Shown in pieces: positions 43,228 to 54,523 of a stretch of DNA of 64,000 nucleotides. The notes below the pieces were generated by a model, which did not search any database, had not been told where the DNA came from, and was given only the letters and a program-made list of their open reading frames with translations. Made by a program: the position numbers and the translations under genes. Source of the stretch: Syngnathus acus (taxonomy: Eukaryota; Chordata; Actinopteri; Syngnathiformes; Syngnathidae); assembly GCF_901709675.1 (NCBI RefSeq), contig NC_051089.1, forward strand, positions 19,032,008 through 19,096,007, written 5' to 3'. The stretch's first letter is position 1. Every line of letters begins with the position of its first letter.

Positions 43228-45513
43228 TCAAGTCAAAGTCAAAGTCAAAGTCAGCTTTATTGTCAATCCCTTCATATGTCAAGACACACAAAGAAACCGA
43301 AATTCCGTTTCCTCCATCCCACGGTGACGAGACATACAAGTAGGCGACACAAAACAAAAACAAGAATGCCCAAACCATAAATAACAAATAATAAATAAAA
43401 TAAAATAAAATGAGCGATGAATAAATAACAGACCCATTAAATATGAGGGGCAAAACCGAGCCAGTGTGCATACAGCAAGAACAGGACGCTACGCTGAAAG
43501 GGGGAGCGAGTTCAGGATCCTAACAGCCTGGAGTACGAAGCTGTTGGAAAGTCTGGTGGTGCGGGAGCGCAGGCTCCCGTACCGCCTCCCAGAGGGCAGA
43601 AGTTCAAACAAAGAGTGAGCGGGGTGACTCACATCACTCACAATCTTGGTCGCCTTGCGGGTGAGTTGGGAGGTGTAAATGTCCTTCAAGGAGGGGAGAG
43701 AAGCACCAATAGTCTTACTAGCCGTTTTCACTACGCGCTGCAGGGCCTTCAAGTCTTGGTCAGTGCAGCTGCCACCCCAGACAGCAATACAGCTGGAGAG
43801 GACGCTCTCAATGGTGCCGCGGTAAAAAGTAGTCATGACGGCCGGAGGAGCCCCCGCTCGCCTGAGTTTCCGAAGGAAGTACAGGCGGCGCTGGGCCTTC
43901 TTCGCCAGCGACGCGGTGTTGGTGGACCAGGAGAGATCTTCACTGATGTGCACCCCCAGGAACCTGGCACTGCTCACTCGCTCCACCACAGCACCGTCGA
44001 TGGTCAGCGGCAGGTGTTGGGCGTGACCCTTCCGGAAGTCAACAACAATCTCCTTGGTCTTGTCGACGTTCAGCAGGAGGTTGTTGTCCCTGCACCACGC
44101 GGTCAGAAGGTCAACCTCCAGCCTGTATTGAGTCTCGTCTCCCTTGGTGATGAGACCCACCAGAGTCGTGTCGTCAGCAAACTTCACTATGCGGTTGCCG
44201 CTGCAGGTGGCAGCGCAGTCATGCGTCAGGAGGGTGAAGAGCAGCGGACTGAGCACGCAGCCTTGGGGGGCCCCTGTGCTCAGCGTGATGCTGGCGGAGA
44301 TCTTGTCGCCAACACGTACCACCTGTGGCCTCTGACAGAGGAAGTCCAGTAGCCAGTTGCAGAGGCAGGTACTGAGGCCCAGCTTGTCAAGTTTGCTGAT
44401 GAGACGCTGCGGCACAATGGTGTTGAAGGCAGAACTGAAGTCCACAAACAGCAACCTCACATACGAGTCCTTCCCCTCCAGGTGGGTGAGGGCCGAGTGG
44501 AGGGCAGAGCAGATGGCATCCTCAGAGGACCGTTTGGCCCGGTACGCAAACTGGAAGGGGTCAATGGTGGGGGGGAGAACTGACCGGATGTGCTCCAAGA
44601 CAAGCCGCTCAAAGCACTTCATGATGATGGGCGTAAGTGCCACGGGGCGGTAGTCATTGAAGCAGGACGGAGCAGGCTTCTTCGGCACAGGTACGATGGT
44701 GGCAGCTTTGAAACACGACGGGACGATGGCCTGCTGCAGGGAAGTGTTAAAGATGTCCGTGAAGACACCCGTCAGCTCACCAGCGCAGTCCTTCAGCGCT
44801 CGACCCGGGATGTTGTCCGGGCCCGCCGCCTTACGGATGTCGATAGCGGCAAGCGTCCTCCTCACGCTGTCGGCGGAGAGGCACAGGGGCAGCTCGTGGG
44901 AAGGGGGAGTTGCCTTCAGCGGGCAAGTGCTGTTCTGAGCGTCGAAGCGAGCAAAGAAGCGGTTGAGGTCATCGAGCAGACGGACGTCTCCATCACAGCT
45001 CTGCGGCGCGGGCTTGTAGTCCGTGATGGTCTGAATGCCCTGCCAAAGGCGCCGTGCGTCCCTGCTGTCCTCGAAGTGGGCGGTAATTTTGCCCGAGAAC
45101 GCCCTCTTCGCTTCTTTGATGCCCTGGGACAGGTCGGCCCTCGCAGTCCTCAAGCCAGCCACATCCCCCGCCCGGAAGGCTTTGTCCCTGGCCCTCAGCA
45201 GCCTGAAGACAGCCCCTGTCAGCCATGGCTTCCGGTTAGCCCGAGTGACTACGGATACTGTGTGTGTCACATCATCAATGCACTTCCCGATGTAGGAGGA
45301 AACAGAGTCAGTATACTCCTCAATGTCCGCCCGACCGTCGCAAGTGGCCGCCCTCCTAAACACGTCCCAGTCGGTAGAGCCAAAGCAGTCACGAAGCGCA
45401 TCAGAGGCACCCTCAGGCCACACCCGCACCCGCTTGCGAACTGGTCTGGATGTTCTCACCTTTTGTCTGTATGCGGGCAAAAGCATAACAGTGAGATGTC
45501 CATCACTGTACAC
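43228..45513 (-). mobile_element. Rex1/CR1-like LINE, 5'-truncated, with long intact frame
   Basis: 3' end at 43228 with (GTCAAA)n-type repeats, a 3'UTR to 43488 and an uninterrupted coding region up to about 45495. The 5' part (endonuclease) is missing, as usual for 5'-truncated LINE copies. Relatives: 4216-5222 (coding) and 51192-51707 (ends only). Confidence 0.88.
43489..45513 (-). CDS. LINE reverse transcriptase, 674 codons, uninterrupted
   Basis: Copies element RNA at the target site. Linker region residues 1-220; RT begins around KAAGPDNIPGRAL (228-240). Motif A is FVDFSSAFN (356-364, Asp358), motif B GAPQGCVLSPLLF (414-426), and motif C FADDTT (445-450, both Asp). The C-terminus has [20 protein letters not shown]. 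The first 10 or so residues are probably flanking sequence, since the true ORF2 start and endonuclease are missing. No stop or frameshift in 2 kb suggests a young copy. It cannot move alone. Confidence 0.88.
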   Translation of the reverse strand: MYSDGHLTVMLLPAYRQKVRTSRPVRKRVRVWPEGASDALRDCFGSTDWDVFRRAATCDGRADIEEYTDSVSSYIGKCIDDVTHTVSVVTRANRKPWLTGAVFRLLRARDKAFRAGDVAGLRTARADLSQGIKEAKRAFSGKITAHFEDSRDARRLWQGIQTITDYKPAPQSCDGDVRLLDDLNRFFARFDAQNSTCPLKATPPSHELPLCLSADSVRRTLAAIDIRKAAGPDNIPGRALKDCAGELTGVFTDIFNTSLQQAIVPSCFKAATIVPVPKKPAPSCFNDYRPVALTPIIMKCFERLVLEHIRSVLPPTIDPFQFAYRAKRSSEDAICSALHSALTHLEGKDSYVRLLFVDFSSAFNTIVPQRLISKLDKLGLSTCLCNWLLDFLCQRPQVVRVGDKISASITLSTGAPQGCVLSPLLFTLLTHDCAATCSGNRIVKFADDTTLVGLITKGDETQYRLEVDLLTAWCRDNNLLLNVDKTKEIVVDFRKGHAQHLPLTIDGAVVERVSSARFLGVHISEDLSWSTNTASLAKKAQRRLYFLRKLRRAGAPPAVMTTFYRGTIESVLSSCIAVWGGSCTDQDLKALQRVVKTASKTIGASLPSLKDIYTSQLTRKATKIVSDVSHPAHSLFELLPSGRRYGSLRSRTTRLSNSFVLQAVRILNSLPLSA

Positions 45514-45781
45514 AATAATTATTTGAAAATAACTGAAATCATAGAAATAAATTAAAAGGATTGATACTAGCTGGTTGGTATTGATGCAATACCAATACTC
45601 ACAGTAGTATCAATTCTTGGATACTTGGATTGATCTGTACAGCCCTACCCATATCCTTCTGATAAACAGAACAGGACTAAGTGGCAGCATAGCCACCAGT
45701 GTAAAATGTTTTAACTTTATCTAGCTTTCTGAATTTATTTTGCTATTTTATGTGAGTAGACAGAAAATGCAACACCTAAAA

Positions 45782-46128
45782 TCCGTCCATCCATTTTCTG
45801 TACCGCTTGTCCCCACGGGGGTCGCGGGCGTGCTGGATATTATCCCAGCGGTCATCGGGCAGCAGGTGGGGGACACCCTGAACCGGCTGCCAGCCAATCG
45901 CAGGGCACACAGAGACAAACAACCATCCGCACTCGCACTCACACCTAGGGGCAGTTTGGAGTGCTCAATCGGCCTACCAAGCATGTTTTTTGCGATGTGG
46001 GAGGAAACCCGAGTGCCCGGAGAAAACATTGAAAAACTCCACACAGGGAGGGTCGGAGGTGGAATCGAACCCGCACACTCCTAACTGTGAGGCGGACGTG
46101 CTAACCAGTGCCCCACCGAGTCGGGCAC
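45782..46128 (-). repeat. SINE family 2, minus copy
   Basis: Left (ATCC)-type tail TCCATCCATTTTCTGTACCG, body CACCCTGAACCGGCTGCCAG and head at right (CGGACGTGCTAACCAGTGCC, GGAATCGAACCCGC). Confidence 0.83.
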
Positions 46129-46139
46129 GGGTGTAATGT

Positions 46140-47987
46140 TAGTCAATTAATAAATAATAATAATTCGTTAAATTTGTATAGCGCTTTTCAAAAACCCAAA
46201 GACGCTTACAGGGAACAAGGCAAAGACATACGGGACATATATAGATTTGGGTGTCATCAGCGTAGCAGTGGAAGTTCAGATTGAGTTTGTGGATGACATT
46301 ACCAAGGGGAAAGAGGTAGCATAGGAGGGGGCCAAGAACTGAGCCTTGGGGAACCCTTGTGTAGCTGGGGAGAGGATGGATGTGTGGCCGGAGAGAGAGA
46401 CGAACCGGTTTCTGTTGGTGAGATAAGAGGTGAGCCAGTCGAGTGCAGTGCCCTCAACACCTAGTTGGCGCAGCCTTTGAAGGAGGATGGAGTGGTTCAC
46501 AGTGTCAAAGGCTGCGCTAAGGTCGAGTAGTAACAGAATGTTGAGGGCACCAGAGTCTGCAGAAATGAGGAGATCGTTGGTGACTTTAACAAGAGCTGTT
46601 TCGGTGCTGTGAAGTGGGCGGAATCCGGACTGAAAGGGTTTATAGAGGTTGTTGGACTGGAGATGGGTGTGGAGTTGGGCGGAGAACATGCGTTCGAGGG
46701 TTTTGGGAAGGAATGAAAGGTTGGAGATGGGACGGTAGTTGGAGAGGTTGACTGGGTCCAGGGTGGGCTTTTTGAGGACGGGGGTGATGGCTGCAAGCTT
46801 ATAGACAGTGGGAAAGTGGCCAAGGGATAGAGACTGATTAAAAAGGGTGGTGAGGTGAGGGAGGAGGACAAGGAGGCAGGCTTTAGGTTAAGGTTGTTGG
46901 AAGGGGGTCGAGAGAGCAGGTGGTTGGCTTAGATGCGGTGATGATGTCGAGGATGGTGGAGGAGTCGACAAGGGAGACGGCAGTGAGAGAGGGGAAGGGC
47001 AGGAGGTCTGGAAAGGGGGGCAGGGGAGGTGGGGGTGGAGGAGTTATTCATGGTGGCGGTCAGAGAACTGTTGATTTGGGTGATTTTGTTGTTAAAGTTG
47101 ACAAGGAAGGAGTTACGGAGGGCGGGTGAGGAGGGTGGGTTGGTGGCCGGTGACTGGAGCAATTTGGTGGAGAACACTATGCGGGGGTTCAGGTTGGTGT
47201 CATTAATGAGAGATGAGAAGTAAGCAGATATGGCAACAAGGAGAGCATCCCGGTAGGAGGAGATGTGTTGTTTGAAGGTTTCAGCATGGACAGTGAGGCG
47301 GGTTCTTTTGTAGAGGCGTTCAAGTTGACGGCCAGTTTGTTTCATGGAGCGGAGTTCCGGGGTGTACCAGGGGGCAGAGTTAGTGAATGTAACAGAGAAA
47401 GTTTTCCAGGGGGCTAGGGAATCAAGGGAGTCAGAAAGGATGTTGTTGAGCATGGTGGGGAGGTCATCAGGGGAGGAAGGGGTGGGGTCGGAGGGAAGGG
47501 CAGAGGATAAAAGCTGGCAAAGCGTGATTGGGTTTACGGTCTTGATGTTGCGGTAGGAGATGGTGCGTTTTGTGGAATTATGAGGCGAGGGTAGAGGGGC
47601 GGAGAAGAGGATGCAGAGATGATCTGACAGTGGGAAGGCGAGAGGACGGGGGTTGGATGTGAGTGGAAAGGAGGAGAATACTATATCCAGGGTGTGGCCT
47701 TTGGTGTGGGTGGGGAAGTTGATGTACTGGGTGAGATGGAAGCAGTCCAGAAGAGAGATGAAGTCGGACGTCAGTGGGGCAGTTGGCTGGTCGATGTGGA
47801 TGTTGAAGTCACCAATGAGTAGGAGGCAATAGGAGACTGAGGATACAATGGTGAGGAGTTCAGAGAGTTCAGAAAGAAAAGACGGATGTGACTTTGAGGG
47901 GCGGTAGATGAGAACAGCAGTAGTAGAGTTAGGGAGGGAAAAAGAACAAAGACGTGATATTTTCACGTGTCCTGACTCCTTCTGCAC
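46140..47987 (-). mobile_element. L2-like LINE, endonuclease and reverse transcriptase parts, decayed
   Basis: Minus frame 47987-46929 holds the endonuclease C-terminal half (GDFNIHIDQPTAPLTSDF, PTHTKGHTLDIVFSSF, SDHLCILFS). After frameshifts, 46871-46276 holds RT: DLSAAFDTVNHSILLQRL (motif A), and in another frame [13 protein letters not shown] (motif C, 46238-46275). It then jumps to the L2-type 3' end (AAAGCGCTATACAAATTTAA and ATT repeats), so the RT C-terminus is deleted. Confidence 0.85.
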
Positions 47988-48089
47988 CGGTTGGTGCGCG
48001 TGGACGGCGGCCTTCCCCTGGGCTTGAATTCAGTCACGTCCGCAGTGACGTACATTGCACGCCCCGCGCGATCAGGGCTCATTTCCGCT

Positions 48090-48880
48090 GTACCGGATCC
48101 TGGACAAAAGTGCTTTTTTCTTTTTTTTCCTACCCTGCGCTTGTCCTCAGTGAAGCACATTGCTCTGAGGCACGCCCCGCGCTATGGGCGCTCATTGCCA
48201 CTATCCCGACTCTTTCGGCACGGTGGTGGATTTTTCCTTCAAGCGCGGCTGTCTCACGTCTCTGCTCCCGCCCTGCTGGGCTAGACTTCCTGCTGTTACA
48301 ACACCACTCATTGTGAACATAAATGCAGAGACCCCCTCCTCTGCTCTTACCCGAGTCCCTTTTTTTGTCCTGCCGATGTAGCGTGCGGCCTACTAGCTCG
48401 ACTGCAGTATCGGGAATCAGCGGGTGAAGCCACGACTCCATGATGAAAATAATGCTGCAGTTCCGCACGAAGGTCATCGGGCCATCTGTAGCTCCAGCTC
48501 GTCCATTTTGTGGGTGATGGATGTAGCGTTCGAGAGGAAGAGGCTTGGTACTGCTGGCCTGTGGGGTTGTTTACGTAGCCTAGCAGCCGGGCCCGATTGG
48601 CGTCCCCACTTCTGCTTCCTCTCTCTCCGCCGCCTCTTGCGCTTGCCGAGTGGGCTGACCATCCACGGAGACCCTGGCAGTCTCGCTATGTCCTCCGGGA
48701 TGTTGTGTTTATGGTGATAATCACCCGAAAGCGACAAACTGTGCCTGCAGCCGAGGTCGATAAGGTTCTGGCGACTATATGAAACGCCTGCATTGTTGAA
48801 ATGAAAAAGTGCACACAAGAAAAATACGAAAAACAGGTACCAAACTGAAGGGGTAAGAGTGCGCCGCCATCTTGCAACAT
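48090..48880 (-). mobile_element. Rex1/CR1-like LINE 5' part (endonuclease start)
   Basis: Minus frames carry a basic run (KRKRRRRERKQKWGRQ), then SLFLSNATSITHKMDELELQ, an endonuclease core piece with a MESWLHPLIPD string, and SRGGGLCIYVHNEWC. A similar start lies at 51250-51500. The frame shifts at the join (48474-48477). The part left of about 48290 is not assigned. Confidence 0.7.
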
Positions 48881-49460
48881 CCTTGGAACCGTTGGTTCCC
48901 TCCGTGCTAATCAGTGCTGATCGCCACCGCCTGGCCTTTGTTATCCGCTGATTAGGGCGTGTATACGTATAGACGCTGTTCGCCGGTCAGTCCACGCTGT
49001 TTCATTTGCTTTGACACACGCACGCTTGCCACCTGATTCCCATTTGCCTGATCCACTCTGTAGCGATACGCCTGGCTGGTTGTCTGCCTTGACACACGCA
49101 CGCCTACCACCTGATTCCCATTTGCCTGATCCGCTGTGTAACGAGGTGCCACCACGACGCACGACAGAAGCTCGCTAACCGGCTCGTCAGTCGCCTCGGG
49201 CACCCGCTCTGCTGGTGTTCTCGCCTCCCTTTTCCTCTTTTCCCATTCCTTAAATAAATAGTCCGTGTTGCACATGGTTGTCCTGTCTTGTTCGTGACAG
49301 GCTGACTGCTGAGCTCCCCGGGCTTTTTCCACTGCTCAGAAGCACGTCCGCGCTGTCAACGTGGATTTAAACACCGTTTAAACCCGTCACTTATAAACCT
49401 GCGAAGTAGTGCAGTTACATAAGGTGAAGTGCAAAGTGGCGAGGGATCACTGTATATTGT
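48881..49460 (-). repeat. Repeat with tandem 77-bp units and a Tigger-like end
   Basis: GACACACGCACGC..(A/G)CCACCTGATTCCCATTTGCC occurs twice, about 77 bp apart (49012 and 49089). The right end GGCGAGGGATCACTG (near 49440) is a Tigger-like terminus. Class unclear. Confidence 0.5.
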
Positions 49461-49723
49461 TAAGGGACTTATGAAAAACATGCCCAAAACATTTCAAGAT
49501 TAAATTTGCTCAATAAAAAGTATGGCTTTACTTTTTGCTTTCCCAACATTTTCTTAATGAGAAAGAGAAAGGTAGCAGTGCCTCATTCCTTCAGTCAAAA
49601 GCCCGAAATAATTTTGTATATTTGTCGATGGCAAAGGGAGTTTACTCAGTAGTGTGCAATGAGTAGGAGATGTAGTTGACAATTGCTCTATGAAGAGAAC
49701 AAATCTGAATGACTGATAATGAG
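49461..49723. other. Unassigned sequence before the duplicated block
   Basis: No recognised feature. Confidence 0.35.
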
Positions 49724-49819
49724 TCATGAGGTTCAATATTGGATGAGTTTATTAATTTGTTGCGTGATTAAGTACACATAATACATTTGCATGGAACCAG
49801 TTCACATTTGAATATTACC

Positions 49820-50353
49820 GTTTTTTCCCATGTATAATGCGCAAAATTTAACTAATTTATTGTCCTAAAATCTGGGGTGCGCATTATACATGGGTACAAT
49901 TTTTAAAAATTCTTTTTTTTTCTTTTTTTGTGAAGAAAATCATGGTACAACAATTTTTGAAGAAAATCTTGTCACGGATGGTTCTTTACAACGTCACTCT
50001 TTTCATTTTAACCTAACTGATCGCGGTGGTGCCTTTATGGGCAGTCGGAGAAATCAACGGCAACAAAAAAAATACATCCAGCCTAGTTAAGAAATCACCA
50101 GAAAGATCACCATGACAATTGTGAATAATAAATAAATAATTATTATATATATTATATATATTATTATTATAATAAATAATTGTGATAAATAACTGGAACA
50201 TCACTCAAATATTGGTGATCCCGTTGAGAGTCTCACATATTTCTTCGCTATCGAGTTTGCTACTGCATGCGCAGTGATACTGACCGGCAGAATAACATCT
50301 GGTTGTTCCCAAAGATGATCTTTTTTCTGAAATAATTTTATGTTTACGGACTT
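49820..50353 (+). mobile_element. MITE family C, rearranged fragment
   Basis: Left terminus CCGTTTTTTCCCATGTATAA after TA; interior pieces at 50013-50180 and 50235-50350. The right terminus is missing and the sequence jumps into SINE 1. Confidence 0.65.
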
Positions 50354-50758
50354 AAGTAACCCGGCCGGGTCATACCAAAGACTGTAAAAATGGGACCCAT
50401 TGCCTCCCTGCTTGGCACTCAGCATTAAGGGTTGGAATTGGGGGGTTAGATCAGTGATCCCCAACCTTTTTGCGCCACGGACCGGTTACGTGTCAGAAAT
50501 ATTTTCGCGGACCGGCCTTTATATAAATAAATAATACATTTATATAACTAAATAATACATTTATATAAATAAATAATACATTTATAATAAATACATGAAT
50601 ACGATGAAACAAAATGATACGACTGGCATAAAAACAAGTATAAACGACATTAAAATAAAACTCACCATTACATTGAATTAGTGGGAGCACTGAGCTTGTT
50701 TCTCAGAAACGAGCCGGTCCCATCTAGGCGTAATCGGAGACAATGACACCCGAAGTGG

Positions 50759-50944
50759 TTAAGGTTTGTCTTTTAATGCAGGATGCTTGGTCTCCATGTG
50801 CCGAAGCAGTTTTGAGGGCTTCATTGCCTCGTTAGCTAGCCTGTCGCCACATATTATGCAGAGTGGGCTTGGCGCGTCATAGTCTTTTAAATGCAGCTTT
50901 CCTTTTCTTAGAAGTCGTAGCCTCTTCTTCTTCCGTCTCCTCAT
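50759..50944 (-). pseudogene. BED zinc finger of the hAT element, N-terminus frameshifted
   Basis: 61-residue minus frame ending [20 protein letters not shown] and [17 protein letters not shown], then stop. The finger (two Cys, two His) and the stop are the same as at 15138-15461, but the N-terminal part is shifted ([15 protein letters not shown]). Confidence 0.68.
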
Positions 50945-51191
50945 TGGGCTTTTTTCCCTTTCCGAAGAAGCTTTCCAAACATCTCTGTTTCTTGCTCATT
51001 TTTGCTTGCTTCGCGGGCTCAACTGAGGTGACATGTCACGTGACCGAGACGAGCGTCTTGACCTGAACCGACGGATGTAATTGGGAGAGAATCGCCAATT
51101 TTTTTATATTTTTCAAAATAAATACTTACTCATTTTTGCTAGCTTTGCGGGCTCGACTGGGGAAACATGTCACGTGACCGGGACGAGCGTC

Positions 51192-51707
51192 ATTAAAGGC
51201 GCTCGGTCTGCTCCATCCTGGAGCGTCGCCGGACTCGCCTGCTATTCCGGTTGGACGTCCGGGCCTGGCTGGCGGCCAACCCAGCTCGCCCGGCCGTGCC
51301 TTCCATTCTTCTGGCGAACGTTCGATCGCTGGACATCAACATGCCTGCTGAGTTGCCTGCGGACCGGACAGTGCGTAGCTGCTGTGCATCTGGAGCGGAT
51401 GGCGTGCTATCGGGCGGACCGGGCCATTGTACGAGGGGGAACATCGCGAGGAGGTGGACTGTGCGTCTACATCCGTGACGAATGGTGCCGGGACTCTGTT
51501 GTGGGATGCCAGCACTGCTCGCCACTGGCGAAGTTTGTGATCTCCACGCTGTTGGGGTCCTGAACTCTCTCCCCGTTGTTTTACTTGTGTGTTAATCGTG
51601 TACTGTGTCTCGTCACCGTGGGATAGGGGGAACGGTATTTCGGTTTCTTTGTGTGTCTTAGCATGAAGGAATTGACAATAAAGCTGACTCTGACTCTGAC
51701 TCTGACC
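51192..51707 (+). mobile_element. Internally deleted Rex1-like LINE nested in the hAT element
   Basis: Encodes the endonuclease start (AVPSILLANVRSLDINMPAE; SRGGGLCVYIRDEWCRDS), then jumps to the 3'UTR (GAATTGACAATAAAGCTGAC and (TCTGAC)n). The 3'UTR matches that of the 43228-45513 LINE, so most of ORF2 is deleted. Confidence 0.78.
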
Positions 51708-52318
51708 TGAATTAATTGATCGTCGATTAAAACTTTTTTTTTTTTTTTTCTGTGTGGCTTGGCGGCCCGGTACCAAGTGACCCACGGACCGGTACCGGTC
51801 CGCGGCCCGGTGGTTGGGGACCACTGAGTTAGATCACCAAATGATTCCCGAGCGCGGCGCCGCTGCTGCTCACTGCTCCCCTCTCCCCCAGGGGATGGAT
51901 CAAAATCACACGGGGATGGGTCAAATGCAGAGGACAAATTTCACCAAACCCAGATGTGTGTGTGACGATCATTGGGACTTTAACTTTAACTTTACTTAGC
52001 TGAGCACGTTTCCATCTTGCCAACATCCATCCAAAACCTATGTTTGCAACACGCAACAGGTTTTTGGGAGACTACGAAAAAAAAAACAAGAAGGTTCAAA
52101 AAGATTTTCTATTGCGACTCCACGACCCTGAAATCATCCGTCGAGTAAATTAGAGCAGCAACCGCAATAGAAATATTTAAATATTGACTTGATACTTACT
52201 TTCACACTTTAGCATTTAGTTAACTACATGCTGGTTGCTGTTTTAGTACTGCTTTTCTTCTCTCCACCCCATTCCTCTCCCACATGAAGCGGGACGACCA
52301 AATCTGAGGCTGTAGACC

Positions 52319-52976
52319 AGGGGTGTCCAAACGTTTTACAAGGTGGCCAGATTTGATAAAGTGAAGGGGCCCAGGGGCCAATAGTTTTTTGGGACATTTT
52401 TTAACTACAGAAATTTCATGCAAATACACAGTTATGAAACTAATTTCATTGTCCCAATTGTCTTTATTTTTTAAATGACAAAATAACCAAATATAAGCCA
52501 CTCAGGCAGATGTGAACAACTCTAAAAACACAAATTCTGCCTTTCATTCATATCTGAAGAGTCAGATAACATTGAACAAAATGTATGAAATACCTTAAAT
52601 TTACAAGAGTTTAAAATTATTTTTGCCTCATGAACATTTTAAACAGGTTATAAGTTATGCAAAGTTGTCTGTTATTATTAAAACTTAAAACGCCTCCCCT
52701 GCCATCATGAAAAGGGGGAAAAAAAAACAATTGTTTTTATTATAGTCATTTTCCATTTAATTTCAATAGTTTTGTATCATTTTGAACCAAAATCGCTGAA
52801 TTTTTATAGTTATTTGAAAACCGAAGACGATTCGCTCGGAGGAACCAACTTCCTGTCTAGCCTCCTCTGAGGATTGCGTAATAACACGGCTGCCAATGTT
52901 GACACGCTATGCCGTGAGACAGAACTGCTCTCTGTCTTTATGTTGCTGTTTAAGTGTTCAAACACTGTGGCTATAT
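52319..52976 (+). mobile_element. hAT-like left end with unassigned interior
   Basis: Starts CAGGGGTGTCCAAACG, a hAT-type terminus, at the break of the duplicated block. The matching right end is not found, possibly beyond the family A element. Confidence 0.5.
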
Positions 52977-52978
52977 TA

Positions 52979-54441
52979 CCGTATTTTTTGGACTAAAAGT
53001 CGCTCCGGAATATAGGTCGCATTAGCCATAAAATGCACAATAACGTGAAAAAAAACATATATAAGTCGCTCCGGAGTACGTCGCATTTTGGGGGAAATTT
53101 ATTCGACAAAATCTAACACCAAGAACAGACATGAACGAGCAACAACAGACTAAACGATAGGTATGCTAAAGTGACATAAACACAAACGAAGAGCTGAGAA
53201 CGGGCCTGATGTAACATTCAGAGTTATTCAAATAACTATTACATAAATAACACGTTTATAAAACCATCTGTGTCACTCCAATTCATTAAATCCATCGATC
53301 GTCCTTTATGTCAACATGCCGGCCGGGTGCGCGCCGCTGACGGCGATTGCCCTTCAAAATATTCCACAGGCCCATATAAAGATATATAAATTATATATCA
53401 AATAACTATTATATGAGCAATAATATTATCAAACGATCTGTGTCACTCCAAATCATTAAATCCATCGATCAAATTCCTCGTCATTTGTCAACCACGCCGC
53501 GCGTGCGTCCTGACATCAGCCTCGGCGTTATTCCACAGATATAGTATAGAACTATATCGTAAAGTACAAGGAAAGACGTGGGTTTGGTAAACGGCTCTTT
53601 ATTTAACAAAACAAGAGTTCAACAAGCCAACAACTACTGAACTGTAACGATAAAAACATATACAAGTTGCTACACGAAATAAAATATATCAAATAACTAT
53701 AACATAAGTAGTTCACCGCCACACGGCCCCAAGCACCGGCGTGGACTTCCAGGCGTGTGGTGGCGTGGACTTCCATCCCCAGAGGTGGCACTTCTAGCCA
53801 CGGAGGTGGAAGAGAGCTCCATAGAATAGGACCGGGCGTGCATAAAAGCCATGTCCGAGCCCCATCCACCGTCCCCGGAGAGCCACCCGGCCGAGCGCCG
53901 GCCCCCGACTTCCATCCGCGGAGGTGAAAGAGAGCTCCGTAGAGTAGGACCGGGCGTGCGTAGAAGCCATGTCCGAACCCCATCCACCGTCCCCAGACAG
54001 CCACCCGGTTGAGCGCCGGCCCCCGACTTCCATCCACGGAGGTGAAAGAGAGCTCCGTAGAGTAGGACCGGGCGTGCGTAAAAGCCAGAATAGTTTTTCA
54101 AACCTCCTGTGTCACTCCAAATCATTAAATCCTTCAAACTCTTCGTCCTCCGTGTCACTTACAAACAAAGTTGCTAATGATGCCGGTATTACGTGGGGCC
54201 CTTCGTCATTTTCATCATCCCGTGATCGAATCTTTCTCCTTTATGTAAACAACCGCCGCGCCGCGCCGCTGACGTCACTTGAAATTCAAATTACAGTAAT
54301 CCCTTGCTACATCGCGGTTTCACTTTTTGTTTTGAATTTTGAAAATTTGTGAAAAAATTCACAAATAAGTCGCTCCTCAGTATAAATCGCCCCCCCACCC
54401 AAACTATGAAAAAAAAGCGTCTTATAGACCGAAAAATACGG
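52979..54441 (-). mobile_element. Family A element, complete 1463-bp copy with minisatellite
   Basis: TA at 52977-52978 and 54442-54443. Ends CCGTATTTTTTGGACTAAAA and the complement. Continuous across 53685-53686, where the 32146-34560 copy has the C element. Includes the 118-bp units at 53700-54095 (minus). No transposase. Confidence 0.86.
53700..54095 (-). repeat. 118-bp minisatellite, three units (minus)
   Basis: Same units as at 32517-32880, with a few substitutions. Again two good units and a diverged third. Confidence 0.88.
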
Positions 54442-54523
54442 TAACTAATTTCCGTAGTTAAACTGACGTATATAATATCTTGTGTTTTTTGTCATCTGTC
54501 TGTAACGTCGTGTTTCTTTAGAT

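Larger units (their letters stand above)
50452..51826 (-). mobile_element. hAT non-autonomous element with BED ORF and LINE insertion
   Basis: Ends CAGTGATCCCCAACC and GGTTGGGGACCACTG. The 8-bp duplication is GGTTAGAT (50444-50451) and AGTTAGAT (51827-51834), one mismatch. It contains the BED frame, a duplicated segment (50985-51060 and 51125-51190, GACATGTCACGTGACCG) and the LINE piece 51192-51707. Confidence 0.88.
50354..51990 (+). repeat. SINE family 1, split by a hAT element
   Basis: 50354-50451 (GGTCATACCAAAGACTGTAA to GGGGGGTTAGAT) and 51827-51990 (AGTTAGATCACC to the tail GACTTTAACTTTAACTTTA) make one SINE once the hAT element is removed; the tRNA head is missing at the left. Confidence 0.88.

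Noticed and set aside
44590-45555. 321-residue plus-strand frame
   Set aside because: It is the antisense shadow of the LINE reverse transcriptase at 43489-45513, which has clear catalytic motifs.
46920-47129. Gly-rich plus frame
   Set aside because: Antisense of the L2 linker region.
47954-48316. Several 65-120-residue frames in GC-rich DNA
   Set aside because: They lie between LINE pieces in several frames; they reflect base composition rather than coding.
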